Source: Synechococcaceae cyanobacterium RL_1_2 (GTDB taxonomy: Bacteria; Cyanobacteriota; Cyanobacteriia; Cyanobacteriales; JAAUPO01). Taken from it: DNA of 5,334 bases. Below the pieces are notes generated by a model that did no database searches, was not told where the DNA came from, and worked only from the letters and a program-made list of their open reading frames with translations. Positions 1 to 5,334 of this stretch are shown piece by piece (the first letter of the stretch is position 1; the number at the start of each line of letters is the position of its first letter). The stretch spans positions 1 to 5,334 of the forward strand of contig JAAUPO010000212.1 in the NCBI GenBank assembly GCA_012033095.1, read 5' to 3'. Both the position numbers and the translations under genes were made by a program.

Positions 1-30
1 TTAGGGAGTGTCATCAATTAGCATTAAAAC

Positions 31-181
31 GTTGATCCTGCAGGGAAAACGCATACTTCCCTTTTTCGCAATAAGCAAAGTTAAACAAGCTTTTATTGAG
101 AATAAAAATTTTAAAAAATCGCTGAAACTATTATTTTTTCGTTGAGTGAAAATTAGTGTGCGTTTGCCCTAGTTGATCCTG
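31..181. mobile_element. MITE-like element with 10-bp target-site duplication
   Basis: The sequence gttgatcctg occurs perfectly at 31-40 and 172-181. Directly inside these copies lie inverted repeats. The left end at 42-57 reads agggaaaacgcatact; the right end, read on the minus strand from 170, is agggcaaacgcacact, a 14 of 16 match. The arrangement is direct repeat, inverted repeat, AT-rich core of about 100 bp, inverted repeat, direct repeat. That is the signature of a transposed element of about 131 bp (41-171). It contains no open reading frame, so it would need a transposase supplied elsewhere. A duplication of about 10 bp fits IS4- or ISAs1-type transposases, but the family is an inference. 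It sits about 100 bp beyond the 3' end of the phosphate permease gene. Confidence 0.72.
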
Positions 182-210
182 GGCCAGGTTCAGAAAGTAT
201 AAAGTATGGT

Positions 211-250
211 TTTAAACTGAAATCCTTAGCTAAGAAGAGTTTCAGGTTTA
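211..250 (-). terminator. possible terminator after the phosphate permease gene
   Basis: An inverted repeat pairs tttaaactgaaa (211-222) with tttcaggttta (240-250). The stem is about 10 bp with one bulged base, and the loop contains the small palindrome cttagctaag. On the minus strand it lies about 30 nt beyond the permease stop codon and is followed by a short AAAACC run, not a clear U tract. It is a weak, AT-rich candidate for the end of the two-gene transcript. Confidence 0.35.
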
Positions 251-280
251 GGCGATGACAGACCCTAGCAACGTGGGTAA

Positions 281-1431
281 TTACCAAAATACATTCAGTA
301 ATTTATAAATCAAGTTTGCGCCGATAAAGCCAATCGGTAAGGTAATGGCCCAGGCCCCAAGCACTCCTTTTAAAATATTACTGTCCACCGATTGATCGGT
401 TTGGGTAAAACCAATCCCAGCGACGGCTCCGACTAGGGCATGGGAAGTGGAAACGGGAAACCCAAACCGGGATGCCACTAAAATTACGGTAGCGGTACTA
501 AGCTCCGCTGCAAAACTTGGCTAGGTTTAATGGCAATAATTTTTTCCCCTACCGTCGTAATTACTTTTTTTCCCTGCACTGCTAGCCCAGCCCACTAAGC
601 CTAAACCTCCTAGCAGTAATAACCAGAGAGGAATGGTAAATTGATCGAGATGGCGAGCGTTAATAATTACAGCTAAGGGGGCGATCGCATTGCCGACATC
701 ATTGGAACCATGGGCAAAGGCGACGAAACAGGCACTAACGATCTGTAATTTAGCGAAGATCGGTTCAAATTCGATCGGGTCTTGGGTGCGAAAATTTTGA
801 TCAATCACCCCCACCATAATCATGGTGCCCACACAACCTACTCCCAAGGTGATGGGTAAAGAAGAATGAAATACCCTGGGGGCAAGAATGGTTAGAAAAA
901 TACCTGTTACTAATAACCCTAACCCCATAAATAGGAATCTGATCTTAGTGCCGTAGTGATGGATAATGGCGGCGATCGCTGTAGATAACAAGCTCGCCGC
1001 CACACCGCTAGCTAAGGGGGTTAAAATCCAACCGAGGGAAATCACCCCTAGGGTATTCCAGTTAATAGCTCCTAGGGTCACCCCCGCGATCGCCCCTACC
1101 ACCACGTGGGAAGAAGCCACCGGCCAACCCAATAACGTTGCCACTTGCAACCAGATGCCACAGCTAAGTAACACTGCGGCCATTTGTTTAATGATGGTAG
1201 TGGGGTCAGGGTTGCCATCAAATTGAATAATATCTAACCCTAGGGTTTTAGTTACTTCTTGGCCAAACAATACCGCCCCTAACAATTCTAAAATAGCGGC
1301 CACGATTAGGCTTGTTTGAGGCTTAAGGCCTTAGAACCCACTACGGTTCCCATGGAATTGGCCACATCATTGGCCCCTAAATTCCAAGCAACAAAAAATC
1401 CAAGCAGAATAACAATGGTGAGAATGGTCAT
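281..1431 (-). CDS. pit: PiT-family inorganic phosphate permease (frameshifted, otherwise complete)
   Basis: This is an inner-membrane, cation-coupled phosphate transporter of the PiT family. The family's duplicated signatures are both present. The N-terminal half has GANDVANSMG and later GWPVASSHVVVGAIAG. The C-terminal half has AFAHGSNDVGNAIAPLA and then GFPVSTSHALVGAVAG. Hydrophobic segments run throughout. The ATG at 1431-1429 overlaps the stop of the upstream nucleotidyltransferase gene (ATGA), so the two are probably translationally coupled. The stop is at 283-281. Reading through requires three corrections: one base missing near 1307-1310 (after SLKQA), one extra base (or two missing) near 589-592 (after GGLGLV), and one base missing near 516-518 (after IKPSQ). 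The corrected protein is about 384 residues, a normal family length. Homology continues cleanly across each break, which suggests sequence error more than old decay. Some PiT relatives carry sulfate (Bacillus CysP), so the substrate is inferred. Confidence 0.9.
1428..1431 (-). promoter_or_regulatory. ATGA stop/start overlap coupling rfaE2-like gene and pit
   Basis: On the minus strand the permease ATG (1431-1429) shares bases with the TGA stop (1430-1428) of the corrected upstream gene. The start lies just after a HIP1 octamer (1434-1441) and has no strong ribosome-binding site of its own. Both facts favour re-initiation by ribosomes finishing the upstream gene. The overlap is visible only after the frameshift near 1502 is corrected. 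Confidence 0.75.
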
Positions 1432-1918
1432 GGGCGATCGCCTAAAATTTTTTCAACAAGTTTGCTGGTGGAGCTAGGGACTTCAATGTTAATCAATTCA
1501 ATTGTCCCCCATAGCTATGGACGATAGGGCTTTCCGGTAATGTTTCGATGGTATAGTCTCCCCCTTTAACGTAAATATCTGGCTGTAATTGGCCAATGGT
1601 GACTATCGCGGTGGGTTCATCAAAAATAATGACCCCATCGACGACGGCTAAAGCAGCCATGACCTCTGCTCTTTGCTCCTGGGGTACTAAGGGACGAAGG
1701 GGATATCCTGGGGGTTGATGGCCTTTAATTGTCCTCACCGATTGATCACTATTTAAACCTAATACCAAGGTTTTACCTAAGCTTTTAGCCGCTTGTAAAT
1801 AACGCACATGGCCAGCATGGAGCAAGTCAAAACAACCATTGGTAAATACTAGGGGTCGCCATTGCTCTGGTTCTTTACTAATAATTTGTGACAATACATC
1901 GCGATCGTAGATAGCCAT
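1428..1918 (-). CDS. rfaE2: RfaE2/HldE C-terminal-type nucleotidyltransferase (one frameshift)
   Basis: This is a cytidylyltransferase-fold enzyme of the kind annotated as D-glycero-beta-D-manno-heptose 1-phosphate adenylyltransferase. It joins a nucleotide to a sugar phosphate in the cytoplasm. Residues 26-41 carry TNGCFDLLHAGHVRYL, with the catalytic HxGH at 34-37. RPLVPQEQRAEVMAAL follows at 75-90, then the conserved YVKGGDY at 116-122 and PESPIVHSYGGQ at 128-139. The reading frame breaks near 1502, where CAATTG stands for an expected CAAATTG. In the next frame the family's C-terminal tail continues as IELINIEVPSSTSKLVEKIL and ends with TGA at 1430-1428. The corrected length is 163 residues, normal for the stand-alone form. 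There is no fused HldE kinase domain. ATG 1918 follows a weak AGG ribosome site. Many cyanobacterial lipopolysaccharides are reported to lack heptose, so the true sugar substrate is open. Confidence 0.88.
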
Positions 1919-1986
1919 ATCAAACCTAGAATAATCAATTCCAACTAATAAACTAATATTTGTACAATAGAGATGACTCCCTATCC
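1919..1986. promoter_or_regulatory. divergent promoter region between rfaE2-like and VOC genes
   Basis: These 68 bp separate two outward-facing genes and must hold both promoters unless they lie inside the coding regions. In the plus direction a TACAAT box at 1963-1968, with a weak TTCCAA 18 bp upstream (1939-1944), would start transcription near 1975. That supports ATG 1987 or 1999 as the VOC start, not the TTG at 1960. The box overlaps the 8-bp palindrome ttgtacaa. For the minus strand I see only a short AGG ribosome site before ATG 1918 and no convincing boxes. Confidence 0.4.
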
Positions 1987-2575
1987 ATGAATGATGTTAT
2001 GACCTTGCCTTACCATCTAGGTGCTTTTTTTCCCCCAATCATGTGGGATAGCCTTTTTTCCACCCAAGGAATAATGCTCATGCTGCTGGCGGCCTATGCT
2101 GGCGCGATGTGGATGTTTCTGTCTAGTGCCCCTAAGGTTTATACCGTGATGGTATCCGATCTCGCGATCGCCCAAAATTTATGAAGGATTGCTCGATCTA
2201 AAAATAGCCGATATTCCCCTTCATTACTATTACAACTACGATCAAACCATGGGTATGGGTTCCGCCACCCTTGATCCGATGTACCTCAATACCGGTTCGA
2301 TGTTCTCCCAAGGTAATCCCAGTCCATTGAATGGAGCGGAGGGCCTATGGTATCAACTTAAAAAAAATGCCCAGCTTCATATCATTGCTGGAGCCAGCTA
2401 CGGCAATCAAAATAATCAACGTCACGTCTGCTTTGATAAAAAAGCCCTAGAACTCATCCTGCTCAAAGTTCAAGCCCGCCGTCTCAAATACAAAATTCGC
2501 AAAGAAGAACCCCTCAATTTTTTAGTGAAAGACCTGGATCAACGCATCATTGAACTCCTAGAAGTGGATAACTAA
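1987..2575 (+). CDS. membrane-anchored VOC (glyoxalase-like) family protein, function unknown (one frameshift)
   Basis: The N-terminus (about residues 28-45, GIMLMLLAAYAGAMWMFL) is a likely single membrane segment. A domain resembling the vicinal-oxygen-chelate superfamily follows: VYTVMVSDLAIAQN then YEGLLDL (about 51-72), LHIIAG (131-136), RHVCF (146-150) and the typical closing strand NFLVKDLDQRIIELLEV (178-194). The frame breaks at 2179-2180, where AATTTATGAA probably stands for AATTTTTATGAA (Asn-Phe-Tyr-Glu). Two bases are missing, or one is extra. The corrected length is about 196 residues. Classical glyoxalase I has a metal-binding His at the position of Thr in VYTVMV, so metal binding and catalysis are uncertain. 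ATG 1987 or ATG 1999 is the likely start, because a candidate -10 box lies just upstream. The gene stands alone, divergent from the rfaE2-like gene and convergent with ssb. The substrate is unknown. Confidence 0.72.
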
Positions 2576-2620
2576 ATTGCTGGTCAAGTTCCAACCCTGT
2601 TAACGTTAAATCAACCAAAA

Positions 2621-2652
2621 GGCAGAGGAACTATGGAGTGAGTTCCTCTACC
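2621..2652. terminator. bidirectional hairpin terminator between VOC gene and ssb
   Basis: A perfect 9-bp stem pairs agaggaact (2624-2632) with agttcctct (2641-2649) around the 8-nt loop atggagtg. It extends past one A/C mismatch by two G-C pairs (2621-2622 with 2651-2652). On the minus strand it is followed by TTTTGG and lies about 45 nt beyond the ssb stop. On the plus strand it is followed by GTGTTTAATTTG and lies about 45 nt beyond the VOC stop. It therefore fits a shared terminator for the two convergent genes. Confidence 0.7.
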
Positions 2653-2697
2653 GTGTTTAATTTGTTATTCGAAAAATCTAAAAATTAAACCAAAACC

Positions 2698-3066
2698 TTA
2701 AAATTCATCGTATTGATTAGAAGATCCCCCAAAACTCCCTTCATTATCTCGCTTTGAACCTAGTAATTCCAGATCCGAAACCCTAATTCTGGGGGCGGAA
2801 CGTTCTGCACCCGTACCGCGATCGACCCAACTATCAATCTTCAAAGAACCCTTAATGCCGATCAAACTGCCTTTGCGCACATAGTTAGACGCAATCTCAG
2901 CGGTTTTTCCCCAAACTTCCAAACTGAACCAATCCGGCTGCTCATCTCGACGAGAACGGCGATTCACCGCCAAAGAGAAGTTGCACACCATATCACCATT
3001 TTCAAAATAACGAACTTCCGGATCTTTCCCCGCCCGTCCCACAAGGGTTACCACATTAAGATTCAT
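2698..3066 (-). CDS. ssb: single-stranded DNA-binding protein
   Basis: This is a cytoplasmic OB-fold protein that coats single-stranded DNA during replication, recombination and repair, normally as a homotetramer. The 122-residue protein opens with MNLNVVTLVGRAGKDPEVRY, has FSLAVNRRSRR (30-40), the hallmark PDWFSLEVWGKTAEIASNYVRKG (split here only by description, about 44-66) and GSLKIDSW (73-80). Trp46, Phe47, Trp52 and Trp80 are likely base-stacking residues. The short C-terminal tail is glycine/serine-rich and ends YDEF. It is acidic with a terminal Phe, but shorter than the usual DDDIPF partner-binding tip. Start ATG 3066 has AGAAG just upstream. It is the only intact gene in the window, divergent from gap2 and convergent with the VOC gene. 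Confidence 0.95.
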   Translation of the reverse strand: MNLNVVTLVGRAGKDPEVRYFENGDMVCNFSLAVNRRSRRDEQPDWFSLEVWGKTAEIASNYVRKGSLIGIKGSLKIDSWVDRGTGAERSAPRIRVSDLELLGSKRDNEGSFGGSSNQYDEF

Positions 3067-3130
3067 AACTTCTAATTATCGTAAATTCCAATTGTTTAAA
3101 ATTCTCATCATAGTAGAGATACACTTTCCT

Positions 3131-3136
3131 ATTATA
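3131..3136 (-). promoter_or_regulatory. -10 box for ssb
   Basis: A perfect TATAAT reads on the minus strand at 3136-3131, in the context CTTAATATAATAGG. Transcription would begin near 3124 and give a 5' leader of about 58 nt before ATG 3066. No good -35 (TTGACA-like) hexamer lies at the expected spacing, so the call rests on the -10 box and its position. Confidence 0.45.
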
Positions 3137-3158
3137 TTAAGGTTTTATAATTACTTAT

Positions 3159-4318
<1,160 letters not shown>

Positions 4319-4369
4319 TTTCTCCTTAAACGGAAATAAATTATTGGTTGTTAGATGATTAATTAGTTC

Positions 4370-4395
4370 TAAACCCCTTCAAGGAATGAGGTTTA
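4370..4395. repeat. small inverted repeat just after gap2
   Basis: taaacc (4370-4375) pairs with ggttta (4390-4395), with cctt-c-aagg nested inside as a second small stem. It lies about 50 nt beyond the gap2 stop and has no T tract. It may stabilise the 3' end of the gap2 message, but the true terminator looks to be the next hairpin. Confidence 0.3.
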
Positions 4396-4428
4396 AATCC
4401 CACTAAAGTCATCAATACAATTTCAATT

Positions 4429-4459
4429 ACCCTCTGCTTCCGGGCAGGGGGTTTTATTT
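4429..4459 (+). terminator. rho-independent terminator of gap2
   Basis: accctctgc (4429-4437) pairs with gcagggggt (4444-4452). The stem is 9 bp with one G-U wobble, around the 6-nt loop ttccgg. It is followed at once by a T-rich tail (ttttatttt). It lies about 110 nt beyond the gap2 stop on the coding strand and is the best canonical terminator for that gene. Confidence 0.8.
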
Positions 4460-4503
4460 TAGCTTTTGTCTTGTCTATAACTTGCCCTAATCTCCAGACA
4501 ATG

Positions 4504-4517
4504 ATCGCGATCGCGAT
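4504..4517. repeat. 14-bp palindrome around a HIP1 octamer
   Basis: atcgcgatcgcgat is a perfect palindrome with the HIP1 octamer GCGATCGC at 4507-4514 in its centre. The other HIP1 copies are at 681-688, 972-979, 1086-1093, 1434-1441 and 2164-2171, all within or bordering genes. HIP1 is a highly repeated cyanobacterial octamer of uncertain role and is strong evidence for the host lineage. Confidence 0.8.
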
Positions 4518-4528
4518 GATTATCCTAT

Positions 4529-4636
4529 AGGACTTACGCATAAGCCCCCTAAATCCCTCAAAGTTGGGGGACTTTTAATGATTTTTCTGATTTTTCAGAA
4601 ATTTCTCCCCCAGCATTGGAGGCAGGGGGGCTTTAT
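4529..4636. repeat. palindromic cyanobacterial repeat beginning at aggacttacgca
   Basis: The string aggacttacgca (4529-4540) is one I recall as common at the edge of cyanobacterial repeats and transposon ends. It is followed by an imperfect palindrome, 4542-4634. The outer arms aagccccc and gggggctt pair. The next segments, ccctcaaagttggggg on the left and the minus-strand reading ctccaatgctggggg on the right, are similar. The centre is a perfect hairpin, tttctga/tcagaaa (4584-4590 with 4595-4601). No matching end (tgcgtaagtcc) lies in the window, so the element may be truncated, or the motif may be unrelated to the palindrome. It is non-coding. Transcribed, it would fold into one long hairpin. 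Confidence 0.55.
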
Positions 4637-4879
4637 AAATCAGCTCTTAATCTCAGCAACAATGGAGATAAAAATTATTTTCCCATACTAAACAAAACGG
4701 TTTTGGGATAGAACCCATTTGGTATCTATCGGTAGATTTGTAATGCTTGAACTGTATTGATGTCATGCTGATTAGGTTCATTTTGATTAAGGTTTGTTCG
4801 GCTCAAGTCTTACTGTGCTATTGACCGTTAAAAGCGATATACCCGAAAGCCTTATTGTTCAAGATCAGGATCTCAAATG
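4637..4879. other. gene-free stretch with nothing recognised
   Basis: About 240 bp of mixed-composition DNA between two repeat elements. I see no open reading frame of useful length, no tRNA-like or rRNA-like sequence, and only minor hairpins (tcta-tcgg-taga near 4729; a ggtt/aacc pair near 4701-4713). It could be decayed sequence or hold a small RNA, but nothing in it supports a specific call. Confidence 0.4.
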
Positions 4880-4973
4880 GGTTATAGTAATCCTAAATGG
4901 CTTGTGGAAATTGAGTGCATTGAAAGCCAAGTAAGGATCTTCATCTTATGACCTAGTTAGGACTGCTATAACC
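4880..4973. mobile_element. 94-bp MITE-like inverted-repeat element
   Basis: The left end ggttatagtaatcctaa (4880-4896) is matched by the right end ttaggactgctataacc (4957-4973) in inverted orientation, 15 of 17 positions. The core is about 60 bp and has no coding capacity. End sequences resembling TTATAGCAGTCCTAA are familiar to me from small cyanobacterial repeats and insertion-sequence ends. The TA-rich tips would suit an IS630/Tc1-type element that duplicates TA, but that family is an inference. No longer flanking duplication is visible. Confidence 0.6.
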
Positions 4974-5076
4974 ATAGAATTTTAAAAACTCCCAAAGTAA
5001 AAAACTTTATCCAGTAAGGGAATCGAGACAAAAACAAAATGTCATCAATAGATCCTCAATAGATATTTACCCACTA

Positions 5077-5109
5077 AAAAACCCTAGCTAATCAATAACT
5101 AGGGTTTTT
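5077..5109 (-). terminator. rho-independent terminator of the cpc transcript
   Basis: aaaaaccctag (5077-5087) and ctagggttttt (5099-5109) form a perfect 11-bp stem around an 11-nt loop. Read on the minus strand it ends in a run of six T bases (5081-5076) and lies about 90 nt beyond the cpcA stop. It closes the phycocyanin transcript, or acts as a partial terminator if linker genes were once downstream. The symmetric A/T flanks mean it could also stop transcription from the gap2 side. Confidence 0.82.
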
Positions 5110-5199
5110 ATAATCATCGTTAATCTTCAATTAATTACCAAATAATTAAAGCAATGACGCTTAATCTTACATTCAGCAATTTAATGATTAATCCAATGA

Positions 5200-5334
5200 T
5201 TAGCTAAGAGCGTTGATAGCATAGTCGATGTAGCTGTTAGCTTGAGTACCACCATCACCGGATACACCGTGGTTAGCTTTACATACTTAAGAGCTTCTAC
5301 ATACCAGCTAGGAGAAAGTTCAAAAGCACTGTTG
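5200..5334 (-). CDS. cpcA: C-phycocyanin alpha subunit, C-terminal part (one frameshift)
   Basis: This is the alpha chain of phycocyanin, the blue light-harvesting protein of phycobilisome rods on the thylakoid surface. Only the last 44 residues or so are present, about 119-162 of a usual 162. The sequence reads NSAFELSPSWYVEALKYV, then KANHGVSGDGG and ANSYIDYAINALS, ending with TAA at 5202-5200. SPSWYVEALKY and YIDYAINALS are diagnostic of CpcA against allophycocyanin and phycoerythrin chains. One base is missing at 5280-5281, where TATGTAAAGC stands for TATGTTAAAGC or similar. The bilin-binding cysteine lies outside the window, upstream. cpcB would be expected further upstream, beyond the right edge. 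No cpcC or cpcD linker gene follows on this side. Confidence 0.92.

Noticed and set aside
966..1226. 86-codon open frame on the plus strand
   Set aside because: It lies antisense inside the conserved phosphate permease gene. Its composition mirrors that gene and it matches no known family.
1960..1986. TTG start nine codons upstream of the VOC gene ATG
   Set aside because: It overlaps the likely -10 box (1963-1968), lacks a ribosome site, and is followed by ATG codons at 1987 and 1999.
2182..2191. Two separate genes, with a stop at 2184 and a new start at 2189
   Set aside because: Joining the frames restores the continuous VOC motif around Asn-Phe-Tyr-Glu-Gly-Leu-Leu. The split is a frameshift, not a gene boundary.
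2656..2689. AT-rich inverted repeat tttaattt/aaattaaa near the ssb stop
   Set aside because: Pure A/T arms of 8 bp arise easily by chance here, and the stronger hairpin at 2621-2652 explains termination.
4359..4541. 60-codon open frame on the minus strand after gap2
   Set aside because: It runs across the gap2 terminator hairpin, the HIP1 palindrome and the repeat edge. The translation is low-complexity and resembles no protein.
5045..5064. Direct repeat of tcaatagat, two copies 11 bp apart, as a possible CRISPR or iteron
   Set aside because: Only two 9-bp copies with a 2-bp spacer in AT-rich DNA. This is too little for an array, origin or operator call.

Overview
This window looks like cyanobacterial chromosome. 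Three things support that: six perfect GCGATCGC (HIP1) octamers in 5.3 kb, where chance predicts about 0.08; a plant-type/NADP-type gap2 glyceraldehyde-3-phosphate dehydrogenase; and the C-terminal end of the phycocyanin alpha subunit gene cpcA at the right edge. The DNA is AT-rich between genes and carries small non-coding repeats of the kind common in repeat-rich cyanobacteria. I cannot name the genus.

Layout, left to right. (1) Bases 31-181 hold a 131-bp MITE-like element with terminal inverted repeats and a perfect 10-bp target duplication. (2) Bases 281-1918, minus strand, hold a two-gene unit: a stand-alone RfaE2/HldE-C-type nucleotidyltransferase followed by a PiT-family phosphate permease. 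The stop of the first and the start of the second overlap as ATGA. (3) Bases 1987-2575, plus strand, hold a membrane-anchored VOC (glyoxalase-like) protein of unknown substrate, divergent from the nucleotidyltransferase gene. (4) A shared hairpin terminator lies between it and the convergent ssb gene (2698-3066, minus). (5) gap2 (3297-4318, plus) is divergent from ssb, with two adjacent palindromes in the 230-bp gap. (6) About 880 bp without genes holds the gap2 terminator, a HIP1 palindrome, two further small inverted-repeat elements and the cpc terminator. (7) cpcA (5200-5334, minus) runs off the window.

The genes do not form one pathway. They are housekeeping and photosynthesis genes: phosphate uptake, a nucleotide-sugar-type enzyme, DNA replication/repair, Calvin-cycle/gluconeogenic carbon flow and light harvesting.

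The most striking property is technical or evolutionary. Five of the six genes carry small frameshifts, seven in total, mostly loss of a base in short A or T runs. Each protein stays fully conserved on both sides of the break. Error-prone sequencing is the likeliest cause, and the coordinates below give the reconstructed full genes. I found no convincing new multi-gene system. The best non-gene discoveries are the three small mobile or palindromic elements.
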